A stretch of DNA of 64,000 nucleotides, from positions 62,001 through 126,000 of the forward strand of contig NZ_LAKD02000072.1 of assembly GCF_000968685.2 (NCBI RefSeq), in the 5' to 3' direction. Below, one piece after another: positions 1-9,082 of the stretch. The DNA comes from Streptomyces antioxidans. GTDB taxonomy: Bacteria; Actinomycetota; Actinomycetes; Streptomycetales; Streptomycetaceae. The notes beneath the pieces were generated by a model. The model did no database searches. It saw only the letters and a list, made by a program, of their open reading frames with translations, and was not told the origin of the DNA. Numbering within the stretch: the stretch's first letter is position 1; the number at the start of each line of letters is the position of its first letter. The position numbers and the translations under genes were made by a program.

Positions 1-1
1 G

Positions 2-610
2 GGCGCCCACGGCCGGGTGCTGCCCATGTCGGCCGTCCCCCTGGAGCTCCAGGCGTACGTCCGGGGCCATGACCCGGCGCGCCCGGAGGAGATCTCCACC
101 GTCGCCGGGCAGGCCACCGTGGCGCTCACCCGGGGCGAGGTGCAGTCGGTCCATCTGGTGCCGCACGACCCGCCGGCCGTTCCCGAGGCCGTCGAGGCGG
201 TCATGGACGCCGACTGGGTGGTGCTGGGGCCCGGCTCCTGGTTCTCCTCCGTGATCCCGCACCTGCTGGTCCCCGAGCTGCTTACGGCGCTCACCGAGAC
301 CAAGGCCCGGCGGGTGCTCTCACTGAACCTCGCCCCCCAACCGGGGGAAACCGACGGCTTCTCCCCGCAGCGTCATTTGGAGGTTTTGGCCCGACACGCC
401 CCTAAACTCGCCTTCGACGTGGTGCTGGCCGACGAGGCCGCCGTCCCCGACCAGAGCAGTCTGTGCGACGCCGCCAAGCGGCTGGGCGGCACAGTCGAGC
501 TGGCTCCGGTGGCCGCGACCGACGGTGCCCCGAAGCATGACCCGGAGCTTCTGGCGGCCGCGTACGACCGTATTTTTCGGATGCATGGAAGGATCGGCCC
601 ATGGCGATGA
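2..610 (+). CDS. yvcK: YvcK/CofD-like protein, C-terminal part (gene truncated by window edge)
   Basis: Only the last 202 codons are in the window; the frame is open to base 2, so the start lies outside. YvcK-type proteins are Rossmann-like UDP-sugar-binding proteins needed for growth on gluconeogenic carbon and for cell-wall homeostasis. The visible part keeps the family pattern GRVLPMSAVPLE near the left edge and DWVVLGPGSWFSSVIPHLL in the middle, a ligand-loop type signature. The stop codon overlaps the whiA start (ATGGCGATGA), and yvcK next to whiA is the usual Gram-positive order. The identification rests on motifs plus neighbourhood. Confidence 0.9.
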   Translation, partial: GAHGRVLPMSAVPLELQAYVRGHDPARPEEISTVAGQATVALTRGEVQSVHLVPHDPPAVPEAVEAVMDADWVVLGPGSWFSSVIPHLLVPELLTALTETKARRVLSLNLAPQPGETDGFSPQRHLEVLARHAPKLAFDVVLADEAAVPDQSSLCDAAKRLGGTVELAPVAATDGAPKHDPELLAAAYDRIFRMHGRIGPWR

Positions 611-1590
611 CGGCAGCGGTGAAGGACGAAATCTCCCGGCTCCCCGTCACCCGGACCTGCTGCCGGAAAGCGGAGGTCTCGGCGATCCTGCGGTTCGCGG
701 GCGGGCTGCACCTGGTCAGCGGGCGCATCGTGATCGAGGCGGAGCTGGACACCGGGATCGCGGCCCGCAGGGTGCGCAAGGACATCCTGGAGATCTTCGG
801 CCACTCCTCGGACCTGGTGGTGATGGCCCCCGGCGGGCTGCGCCGCGGCAGCCGGTACGTGGTGCGGGTGGTGGCGGGTGGTGACCAGCTGGCGCGGCAG
901 ACCGGCCTGGTCGACGGCCGCGGCCGGCCGATCCGCGGGCTGCCGCCGCAGGTCGTCTCCGGCGCCACCTGCGACGCCGAGGCCGCCTGGCGCGGGGCCT
1001 TCCTCGCCCATGGCTCGCTCACCGAGCCCGGCCGCTCGTCCTCCTTGGAGGTGACCTGCCCCGGCCCGGAGGCCGCGCTCGCCCTGGTCGGCGCCGCCCG
1101 CCGGCTGCAGATCGCCGCCAAGGCGCGCGAGGTGCGGGGGGTGGACCGGGTGGTCGTCCGGGACGGTGATGCCATCGGCGCGCTGTTGACGCGGCTGGGG
1201 GCGCATGAGTCGGTCCTCGCGTGGGAGGAGCGGCGGATGCGCCGCGAGGTGCGGGCCACCGCCAACCGGCTCGCCAACTTCGACGACGCCAATCTCCGCC
1301 GCTCGGCCCGCGCCGCCGTCGCCGCGGGGGCCCGGGTGCAGCGCGCCCTGGAGATCCTGGGCGACGAGGTGCCCGAGCACCTCGCCGCGGCCGGGCGGCT
1401 GCGGATGGAGCACAAGCAGGCGTCCCTGGAGGAGCTGGGCGCCCTCGCCGACCCGCCGCTGACCAAGGACGCCGTCGCGGGCCGTATCCGGCGGCTGCTG
1501 GCCATGGCCGACAAGCGCGCCCAGGACCTGGGCATCCCCGGCACCGAGTCCAGCCTGACCGAGGAGATGGCCGAGGGCATGGTCGGCTGA
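601..1590 (+). CDS. whiA: WhiA, sporulation transcription factor
   Basis: The product is 329 aa, the usual streptomycete length. WhiA works with WhiB to switch on division and chromosome-segregation genes when aerial hyphae turn into spores. The N-terminal two thirds is the degenerate LAGLIDADG homing-endonuclease-like domain. The C-terminal helix-turn-helix is visible around residues 274-302 (SLEELGALADPPLTKDAV...). ATG 601 overlaps the yvcK stop by 10 nt, so the two are translationally coupled; an in-frame ATG at 607 is an alternative. A strong hairpin follows the stop, making whiA the last gene of its operon. Confidence 0.97.
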   Translation: MAMTAAVKDEISRLPVTRTCCRKAEVSAILRFAGGLHLVSGRIVIEAELDTGIAARRVRKDILEIFGHSSDLVVMAPGGLRRGSRYVVRVVAGGDQLARQTGLVDGRGRPIRGLPPQVVSGATCDAEAAWRGAFLAHGSLTEPGRSSSLEVTCPGPEAALALVGAARRLQIAAKAREVRGVDRVVVRDGDAIGALLTRLGAHESVLAWEERRMRREVRATANRLANFDDANLRRSARAAVAAGARVQRALEILGDEVPEHLAAAGRLRMEHKQASLEELGALADPPLTKDAVAGRIRRLLAMADKRAQDLGIPGTESSLTEEMAEGMVG

Positions 1591-1624
1591 CCGGTTCCCG
1601 CGCAAGACCGTACGAGAGCCACCC

Positions 1625-1662
1625 CCACGCCCCCGGGCCACATGAGCGGTCCGGGGGCGTGG
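1625..1662 (+). terminator. Hairpin terminator after whiA
   Basis: Arms ccacgcccccgg (1625-1636) and ccgggggcgtgg (1651-1662) pair perfectly over 12 bp. Three inner pairs, one of them G-U, extend the stem and leave an 8-nt loop. There is no T-tract, which is common for streptomycete terminators. Confidence 0.75.
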
Positions 1663-1777
1663 TGCGTCCAGGCGCATGTGACCGCCGCTCCGCGCGCCGC
1701 TGTTGACATGATCATGCGCCATGGCAAGTCTGAGCGCCGCGCACCCACGTGTCTCCACACGACAGCCAGGGGGGCTC

Positions 1778-4700
1778 ATGAAGCTCAGACGCACGGTGGA
1801 ATTCAGACGCACGGCGAGATTCAGACGCAGGGTCAGATCGAGCGGAGCGGTGGTGGCACTGGCCGCGCTGCTCCTGGGGGGACTGGCCGCGGCACCCGCG
1901 GCCCCGGCACCACCACCGGCGGATTCCGCCGCTGACGGGCTGTTCGTCTGGACCGCCCGGGTCAGCAAGGACCAGATTCCGCTGCTGCTCCGCGCCGGGG
2001 CGGACGGCACCGAGCTGGGGCGGCAGGTGCCCGAGAAGGGCACCGGCCCGGTCGAGCTCTACCTCACCGCCGAGCAGGCCTCCGCACTGCGCGGCAAGGG
2101 CGTGCGGCTCGCCGAGAAGAAGGTCTCCGCACGGAGCCGCGACCGGCTGAAGGCCGCGGGCGACGGCGTCTTCCGCCCCTACAGCGGCGAGGGCGGGCTG
2201 AAGCAGGAGATCGTCGAGACCGGCCGGGCGCACCCCGGCCTCACCAAGGTCGTCAGTATCGGCAAGACCGGCCGGGGCAAGGACATCCTCGCCCTCAAGC
2301 TGAGCAAGGGCGCCGCGAAGACCCGCGACGGCAGCAAGCCGTCGGTGCTGTACGTGTCCAACCAGCACGCCCGCGAGTGGATCACGCCGGAGATGACCCG
2401 CCGGCTGATGCACTACTACCTCGACAACTACGGCAAGGACGACCGCGTCACCAGGATCGTGGACCGTACGGAGCTGTGGTTCGTGCTGTCCGCCAACCCC
2501 GACGGCTACGACTACACCCACCAGAGCCCGGCCAACCGCCAGTGGCGCAAGAACCTGCGCGACAACGACGGCGACGGCAAGGTCACCCCGGCCGACGGCG
2601 TCGACCTCAACCGCAACTTCGGCTACAAGTGGGGCTACGACAACGAGGGTTCGTCGGCCGACCCGGCCGATGAGACCTACCGCGGCCCGGCCCCCGCCTC
2701 CGAGCCGGAGACCAGGGCACTGGACGGCTTCGAGAAGCGCGTCGGCTTCACCTACGGCATCAACTACCACTCGGCCGCCGAACTGCTGCTCTACGGCGTC
2801 GGCTGGCAGGTCGCCACCCCGACCCCCGACGACGTCCTCTATAAGTCGCTCGCCGGCACCCCGGAGCACTCCGCGATCCCCGGCTACCACCCGCAGGTCT
2901 CCTCCGAGCTGTACACCACCAACGGCGAGGCCGACGGCCACGCGGCGAACGTCAACGGGATGATGATGTTCACCCCGGAGATGTCGACGTGTCAGACCGC
3001 CTCCAACGTCGACCCGGACGACGCCTGGCAGCCGCGCGACTGCGCGTCCGTCTTCACCTTCCCTGACGACGAGAAGCTGATCGCACAGGAGTTCACCAAG
3101 AACATCCCGTTCGCGCTCTCCGTCGCCGAGACCGCGGCACATCCCGACCGGCCCTCGTCATCGGTGGGTCTGAGCGCGCGGGACTTCACCCCGGACACCT
3201 TCGGCACGTCGTACGCGCGCGGCGCGGCCCAGGACGTCTCGGTGACCGTGCGCAAAAGCGTCCGCGACAAGAGGCTCAACTACCGCGTGGACGGCGGCCG
3301 TACCCACACCGCCCCGCTGAGGGCCTGGCGGGGCGGCGAGACCTACGGCGGCGAGGACAACCTCCGCTTCGACCAGTACCGCGCCGCCGTCAAGGGCGCG
3401 GACCCCGGGCAGAGGGTCAAGGTCTGGTTCACCGGCCGTACGAAGGACGGCAAGCGGACCGCCGGCGAGCCGTTCACCTACACCGTGGCGAAGCGGCCCC
3501 GCGCCGACACGCTGGTGATCGCCGAGGAGGGCGGCAACACCCCGGCCCGGCACACCGCCGCGTACACCCGGGCGCTGGCCGACAACGACCGTAAGGCGGC
3601 CGTCTGGGACGTGGCCACCCAGGGGGCGCCATCCGCGCTCGGAGTGCTGAGCCACTTCAAGACCGTGCTCTGGTACACCGGCGCCGAGCGGCCCGGCGGC
3701 CCGACCCTGCTCGCTGTGCGCGACTTCCTCAACGAGGGCGGAAAGCTGATCACCACCGGTGAACGGGCGGGCGGCAGCTCCGAGGTGGGGCCGGCCGACA
3801 CCGACGACTTCAGCCAGTACTACCTGGGTGCCGCGAGCCGGCTCACCCTGAAGTCGCCCACCGCCTTCCGGGGTGCCGGCGCGCTCGCGGGCGCCGGCGC
3901 GAACCTCGGCGACGCCCCCGGCAACCCCTTGGACGCCGCGGGCGCCTACACCGTCACCTCCGATGTGCTGCCGCCCGGGGACTTCCCCCAGTTCCGCAGC
4001 GAGGGCGCGGGGGAGTACCCGAACACCCGCACCCCGTACCAGCCTTATGAGGGTGACTGGATGGCCGCCGCGGCGCACCGTGACAACTCCTGGACGCGGC
4101 TGTCCCGCACGGTGGACCTCACCGCCGTGTCCGCCGCCGACAAACCCACCCTGGACCTCCAACTCAGCTATGACACCGAGCCCGGCTACGACCACGTGAT
4201 CATCGAGGCGCACACCGCGGGCCAGGACGACTGGACCACGCTCCCCGACGCGGGCGGCGGCTCCTCCACCGAGGTGCCCACCGAGTGCGAGGCGGGCTTC
4301 CTGCTCAATCTGCACCCGTTCCTCAAGCACTATCTGACGCCGGGCGACGACGGCTGCACCGCGAAGGGCAGCACGGGTTCCTGGAACAGCCTCACGGGCT
4401 CCTCCGAGGGGTGGCGGCCGGTCTCGCTGGACCTGAGCGGCTACGCGGGCAAGAAGGCCGAACTGGCCATCTCCTACGTCACCGACCCGGGCACCGGCGG
4501 CCTGGGCGCCTTCGCGGACGCCACCGAGCTCACCACCGGCGGCACCGCCTCGGACTCCGAGGGCTTCGAGACCGCGCTCGGCCCGTGGACGGTGCCGGGG
4601 GCGCCGGAGGGCAGCCCGGCGAACGCCGGGGACTGGACCAGGTCCCAGGAGCTCTTCCACACCGTCGCGGGCGTCACCACGCGGGACACCGTGCTGCTGG

Positions 4701-4780
4701 GATTCGGACTGGAGCACGTCCCCGCCGCCGCCCAGCGGGCCCGGCTGGTGGGCGACGCGCTACGTGCGCTGCGTCGTTGA
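1778..4780 (+). CDS. Secreted M14 zinc carboxypeptidase with large C-terminal extension
   Basis: The product is 1000 aa from ATG 1778, chosen because an AGGGGGG ribosome site precedes it; the open frame extends to 1721 without one. A very basic n-region (about 25 residues with many Arg) and a hydrophobic core form an export signal. The M14 fold shows the zinc pair H197/E200 in HAREW, the third ligand H331 in NYHSAAE and the catalytic Glu E401 in FTPEMSTC. Residues from about 460 to the end resemble the beta-sandwich and immune-inhibitor-A-like region of other large actinobacterial M14 enzymes. The role is probably extracellular peptide scavenging. It is monocistronic between two hairpins. Confidence 0.93.
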   Translation: MKLRRTVEFRRTARFRRRVRSSGAVVALAALLLGGLAAAPAAPAPPPADSAADGLFVWTARVSKDQIPLLLRAGADGTELGRQVPEKGTGPVELYLTAEQASALRGKGVRLAEKKVSARSRDRLKAAGDGVFRPYSGEGGLKQEIVETGRAHPGLTKVVSIGKTGRGKDILALKLSKGAAKTRDGSKPSVLYVSNQHAREWITPEMTRRLMHYYLDNYGKDDRVTRIVDRTELWFVLSANPDGYDYTHQSPANRQWRKNLRDNDGDGKVTPADGVDLNRNFGYKWGYDNEGSSADPADETYRGPAPASEPETRALDGFEKRVGFTYGINYHSAAELLLYGVGWQVATPTPDDVLYKSLAGTPEHSAIPGYHPQVSSELYTTNGEADGHAANVNGMMMFTPEMSTCQTASNVDPDDAWQPRDCASVFTFPDDEKLIAQEFTKNIPFALSVAETAAHPDRPSSSVGLSARDFTPDTFGTSYARGAAQDVSVTVRKSVRDKRLNYRVDGGRTHTAPLRAWRGGETYGGEDNLRFDQYRAAVKGADPGQRVKVWFTGRTKDGKRTAGEPFTYTVAKRPRADTLVIAEEGGNTPARHTAAYTRALADNDRKAAVWDVATQGAPSALGVLSHFKTVLWYTGAERPGGPTLLAVRDFLNEGGKLITTGERAGGSSEVGPADTDDFSQYYLGAASRLTLKSPTAFRGAGALAGAGANLGDAPGNPLDAAGAYTVTSDVLPPGDFPQFRSEGAGEYPNTRTPYQPYEGDWMAAAAHRDNSWTRLSRTVDLTAVSAADKPTLDLQLSYDTEPGYDHVIIEAHTAGQDDWTTLPDAGGGSSTEVPTECEAGFLLNLHPFLKHYLTPGDDGCTAKGSTGSWNSLTGSSEGWRPVSLDLSGYAGKKAELAISYVTDPGTGGLGAFADATELTTGGTASDSEGFETALGPWTVPGAPEGSPANAGDWTRSQELFHTVAGVTTRDTVLLGFGLEHVPAAAQRARLVGDALRALRR

Positions 4781-4805
4781 CAGCGCGTGACACCTCGTGA
4801 CTGAA

Positions 4806-4846
4806 TCGGCGGTCCGTACCACTTTCCGGTGGTCATGGGCCGCCGA
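4806..4846 (+). terminator. Hairpin after the M14 carboxypeptidase
   Basis: An imperfect stem joins 4806-4822 (tcggcggtccgtaccac) to 4829-4846 (gtggtcatgggccgccga), with a 6-nt loop. It starts 26 nt after the stop codon. It probably insulates the peptidase from gap. Confidence 0.6.
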
Positions 4847-4956
4847 TGCCAATGTCACGTACGTCCCGTGATAGCGGTAGGGTCGGAGGCGGTCGGGGAC
4901 ATCCCATTACACGTTCGCCGGCGTCCAGACCGGCACACCAACGAGGAGATCGGTTC

Positions 4957-5961
<1,005 letters not shown>

Positions 5962-5985
5962 CCGCCGTCCCGATGAGCTAGGAAA

Positions 5986-6020
5986 CGGGGCCCGCTACGA
6001 CGCCGTCGTAACGGGCCCCG
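5986..6020 (+). terminator. gap-pgk intergenic stem-loop (terminator or processing hairpin)
   Basis: Arms 5986-6001 (cggggcccgctacgac) and 6005-6020 (gtcgtaacgggccccg) pair at 15 of 16 positions around a GCC loop. The stem ends 10 nt before the pgk ribosome site. It may stop part of the gap transcripts or stabilise the 3' end of a processed gap mRNA. Confidence 0.75.
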
Positions 6021-6044
6021 ATCCATGATCAAGGAGTCATCCCT

Positions 6045-7247
6045 GTGAAGACGATTGACGATCTTCAGGTCGCCGGGCAGCGGGTCTTCGTCCGTGCCGA
6101 TCTGAACGTCCCGCTCGACGGCGAGACGATCACCGACGACGGCCGGATCCGCGCCGCCGTCCCGACGATCACCAAGCTCCTGGACCGGGGCGCCAAGGTG
6201 ATCGTCGCCTCGCACCTGGGCCGCCCCAAGGGCGCCCCGGACCCCCAGTACTCGCTCGCCCCGGTCGCCCGGCGGCTCGGCGAACTCCTCGGCAGGCAGG
6301 TCGCCTTCGCGACCGACACCGTGGACGAGAGCGCCCGCGCCACCGTGGCGGGGCTCGGCGACGGCGATGTCGCGCTGCTGGAGAACCTGCGCTTCAACGC
6401 CGGTGAGACCAGTAAGGACGACGCCGAGCGCGGTGCCTTCGCCGACCGGCTCGCCGCCCTCGCCGACCTCTACGTGGGCGACGGCTTCGGCGCGGTCCAC
6501 CGCAAGCACGCCTCGGTGTACGACCTCCCCGCGCGGCTGCCGCACGCCGCCGGCGACCTGATCGACGCCGAGCTCACGGTCCTGAAGAAGCTCACCGAGG
6601 ACGTCAAGCGGCCCTATGCGGTGGTCCTCGGCGGTGCCAAGGTCTCCGACAAGCTCGGCGTGATCGACCACCTCCTGGAGAAGGCCGACCGCATCCTGAT
6701 CGGCGGCGGCATGGCGTACACCTTCCTCAAGGCCCAGGGCCACGAGGTCGGCGGCTCGCTGCTGCAGGAGGACCAGGTTCCGGCGGTCCAGGACTATCTG
6801 CGCCGGGCCAAGGAGCGCGGGGTGGAGTTCGTGCTCCCGGTCGATGTCACGGCCGCGACCGAATTCCCGGACCTGAAGACCAAGGCCCCCGCGAACCCGC
6901 GGCTCGTCGCCGCGGACGCGATCCCGGCCGACCTCCAGGGCCTGGACATCGGCCCGGAGACCCGCAAGCTCTACGCCTCGAAGCTGGCCGACGCGGCCAC
7001 CGTCTTCTGGAACGGCCCCATGGGCGTCTTCGAGCACCCCGACTACGCCGAGGGCACCCGGGCCGTGGCCCAGGCGCTCGTGGACAGCCCGGCCTTCACC
7101 GTGGTCGGCGGCGGCGACTCCGCCGCGGCCGTACGCATCCTGGGCTTCGACGAGAACGCTTTCGGCCACATCTCGACCGGCGGTGGAGCGAGCCTCGAAT
7201 ACCTCGAGGGCAAGACGCTCCCCGGCCTCGCCGCACTGGAGGACTGA
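6045..7247 (+). CDS. pgk: Phosphoglycerate kinase
   Basis: The product is 400 aa and transfers phosphate from 1,3-bisphosphoglycerate to ADP. GTG 6045 follows AAGGAG (6031-6036). Family marks are VFVRADLNVPLDG at the N-terminus, the SHLGRPKG substrate loop, VLGGAKVSDKLGVI, and the C-terminal nucleotide loop VVGGGDSAAAV. It sits between gap and tpiA on the same strand, and the tpiA start follows its stop by 5 nt. Confidence 0.98.
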   Translation: MKTIDDLQVAGQRVFVRADLNVPLDGETITDDGRIRAAVPTITKLLDRGAKVIVASHLGRPKGAPDPQYSLAPVARRLGELLGRQVAFATDTVDESARATVAGLGDGDVALLENLRFNAGETSKDDAERGAFADRLAALADLYVGDGFGAVHRKHASVYDLPARLPHAAGDLIDAELTVLKKLTEDVKRPYAVVLGGAKVSDKLGVIDHLLEKADRILIGGGMAYTFLKAQGHEVGGSLLQEDQVPAVQDYLRRAKERGVEFVLPVDVTAATEFPDLKTKAPANPRLVAADAIPADLQGLDIGPETRKLYASKLADAATVFWNGPMGVFEHPDYAEGTRAVAQALVDSPAFTVVGGGDSAAAVRILGFDENAFGHISTGGGASLEYLEGKTLPGLAALED

Positions 7248-7252
7248 ACACC

Positions 7253-8029
7253 GTGAGTGACCGAATTCCGCTGATGGCGGGCAACTGGAAGATGAACCTC
7301 AACCACCTCGAGGCCATCGCCCACGTCCAGAAGCTCGCCTTCGGACTCACCGACAAGGACTACGAGGCCGTGGAGGTCGCGGTGCTGCCGCCCTTCATCG
7401 ATCTGCGGTCCGTGCAGACCCTGGTCGACGGCGACAAGCTGAAGATCAAGTACGGCGCCCAGGACATCTCGGCGCATGACTCCGGCGCCTACACCGGCGA
7501 GATCTCCGGCCCGATGCTGGCCAAGCTCAGGTGCGCCTTCGCCGTCGTCGGGCACTCGGAGCGGCGCCAGTACCACGACGAGACCGACGAGCTGTGCAAC
7601 GCCAAGGTCAAGGCGGCCTTCCGCAATGACCTCACCCCGATCCTGTGCGTCGGCGAGGGCCTCGACGTCCGTAAGGCGGGCAACCAGGTCGCGCACACCC
7701 TCGCCCAGGTGGACGGCGGCCTCAGGAACGTCCCGGCCGAGCAGGCCGAGACCATCGTGATCGCCTATGAGCCGGTCTGGGCGATCGGGACCGGCGAGGT
7801 CGCGACCCCCGAGGACGCCCAGGAGGTCTGCGGGGCCATCCGCGGCCGGCTCGCCGAGCTCTACGGCCAGGAGGTCGCCGACAAGGTCAGGATCCAGTAC
7901 GGCGGCTCGGTGAAGTCCGGGAACGTCGCCGCGATCATGGCCAAGCCGGATGTGGACGGCGCCCTGATCGGCGGGGCGTCGCTGGACGCGGACGAATTCG
8001 TCAAGATCGTTCGTTTCCGTGACCAGTGA
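7253..8029 (+). CDS. tpiA: Triose-phosphate isomerase
   Basis: The product is 258 aa and interconverts dihydroxyacetone phosphate and glyceraldehyde-3-phosphate. Catalytic residues are all present: K13 in NWKMN, H101 in VVGHSERR, and E173 in the AYEPVWAIGTG signature that leads into loop 6. GTG 7253 follows pgk by 5 nt, with GGAGG inside the pgk 3' end serving as ribosome site, so the two are probably translationally coupled. Confidence 0.98.
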   Translation: MSDRIPLMAGNWKMNLNHLEAIAHVQKLAFGLTDKDYEAVEVAVLPPFIDLRSVQTLVDGDKLKIKYGAQDISAHDSGAYTGEISGPMLAKLRCAFAVVGHSERRQYHDETDELCNAKVKAAFRNDLTPILCVGEGLDVRKAGNQVAHTLAQVDGGLRNVPAEQAETIVIAYEPVWAIGTGEVATPEDAQEVCGAIRGRLAELYGQEVADKVRIQYGGSVKSGNVAAIMAKPDVDGALIGGASLDADEFVKIVRFRDQ

Positions 8030-8136
8030 GTAGGCCCTAGCGCGCGCGTCGTCGTACCCTGTCGGGGGTCGAGGCGGCGGAAGACGCACCGTCCGGCCCC
8101 CGACGTCCGTACAAGCCCGAGAAGGTTGGTCCAGCT

Positions 8137-8370
8137 GTGATCATGGGGTTCTCGATCGCCCTCATCGTCTTCAGCCTGCTGCTGATGATGTTGGTGCTCA
8201 TGCACAAGGGGAAGGGCGGCGGCCTGTCCGACATGTTCGGCGGCGGCATGCAGTCCTCGGTGGGCGGCTCCTCGGTCGCCGAGCGCAACCTGGACCGCAT
8301 CACCGTGGTGGTCGGGCTGCTGTGGTTCGTCTGCATCGTCGTGCTCGGGCTGCTGATGAAGCTCGACTGA
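8137..8370 (+). CDS. secG: SecG, preprotein translocase subunit
   Basis: The product is 77 aa with two predicted membrane helices (about residues 3-22 and 53-74) joined by a glycine-rich loop (KGKGGGLSDMFGGG), the standard SecG layout. It joins SecYE in the translocon and helps SecA-driven export. GTG 8137 is taken as start; ATG 8143 is an equally plausible alternative. Its place after tpiA is conserved in actinobacteria, although the function is unrelated to glycolysis. Confidence 0.95.
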   Translation: MIMGFSIALIVFSLLLMMLVLMHKGKGGGLSDMFGGGMQSSVGGSSVAERNLDRITVVVGLLWFVCIVVLGLLMKLD

Positions 8371-8394
8371 GGGCCCGCCGGCGGGGTCCGTCCG

Positions 8395-8442
8395 GGGCCC
8401 GGCTGACGCCCGATAACTGACGTACCGTCGTCAGCGGGGCCC
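8395..8442 (+). terminator. Inverted repeat after secG
   Basis: gggcccggctgac (8395-8407) and gtcagcggggccc (8430-8442) pair at 12 of 13 positions, with a 22-nt loop. It lies 25 nt after the secG stop and is a likely end of the glycolytic operon. Confidence 0.5.
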
Positions 8443-8495
8443 ATATGCGGCCTATGATGGCATGGCGTCTTCGGTGACGGGTGTAACTCCTCTCA

Positions 8496-8524
8496 CTGGA
8501 CGCGCGTTGGGCCTTACGTAGACT
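8496..8524 (+). promoter_or_regulatory. Candidate promoter of the RbpA-family gene
   Basis: CTGGAC (8496-8501), 17 nt, then TAGACT (8519-8524). The -10 is good for a principal-sigma promoter and the -35 is weak. The start codon is at 8590. I see no convincing sigma-R element, but cannot exclude one. Confidence 0.35.
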
Positions 8525-8589
8525 GGGGCGCCGGGCGGCGGAGCTGCCAATCGAGGCTTCGCGGCACCATCACGCAGGGAGTTACGACC

Positions 8590-8925
8590 GTGGCAAGTGG
8601 CAACGCGATCCGTGGAAGTCGGGTCGGGGCGGGGCCGATGGGAGAAGCCGAGCGAGGCGAATCGGCGCCGCGCCTGCGCATCTCCTTCTGGTGCTCGAAC
8701 GGGCATGAGACCGTGCCGAGCTTCGCCAGCGACGCGCAGATCCCTGACACGTGGGACTGTCCCCGCTGCGGCTTCCCGGCCGGCAAGGACCGGGACAACC
8801 CGCCGGACCCGCCGCGCACCGAGCCGTACAAGACGCACCTGGCGTATGTACGGGAGCGGCGCAGCGACGCCGACGGCGAGGCGATCCTCGCCGAGGCACT
8901 CGCCAAGCTCCGGGGCGAGATCTAG
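8590..8925 (+). CDS. RbpA-family RNA polymerase-binding protein (likely RbpB paralogue)
   Basis: The product is 111 aa. RbpA-family proteins bind the principal sigma factor and RNA polymerase and stabilise open complexes. The zinc knuckle is present: C35, H39, C57 and C60 (WCSNGHE and DCPRCG), followed by a C-terminal helix like the sigma-interaction domain (YVRERRSDADGEAILAEALAKL). Canonical streptomycete RbpA, as I remember it, starts MSERALRGTR and carries a longer C-terminal tail, so this copy is more likely the shorter paralogue called RbpB. GTG 8590 follows an AGGGAG site. A very strong hairpin follows. Confidence 0.85.
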   Translation: MASGNAIRGSRVGAGPMGEAERGESAPRLRISFWCSNGHETVPSFASDAQIPDTWDCPRCGFPAGKDRDNPPDPPRTEPYKTHLAYVRERRSDADGEAILAEALAKLRGEI

Positions 8926-8939
8926 ACGCACCACGCGGT

Positions 8940-8990
8940 ACGACGGCCCGGCCGGGCACCCCTCGCAGGGGTGCTCGGCCGGGCCGTCGT
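8940..8990 (+). terminator. Strong hairpin terminator after the RbpA-family gene
   Basis: A 24-bp stem (8940-8963 with 8967-8990) contains a single G-U pair and closes on a 3-nt CGC loop. It lies just after the stop and before the MFS gene. It is one of the strongest hairpins in the window. Confidence 0.85.
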
Positions 8991-9082
8991 CAGTGGTGCG
9001 GGCTAGGGTTGTGGGGTGCTGGAACACCGGGGGAGCCGTCCCGCCGGATGGGGGTCCGCGCAGGGGGCGGAGGGGGATCGTC

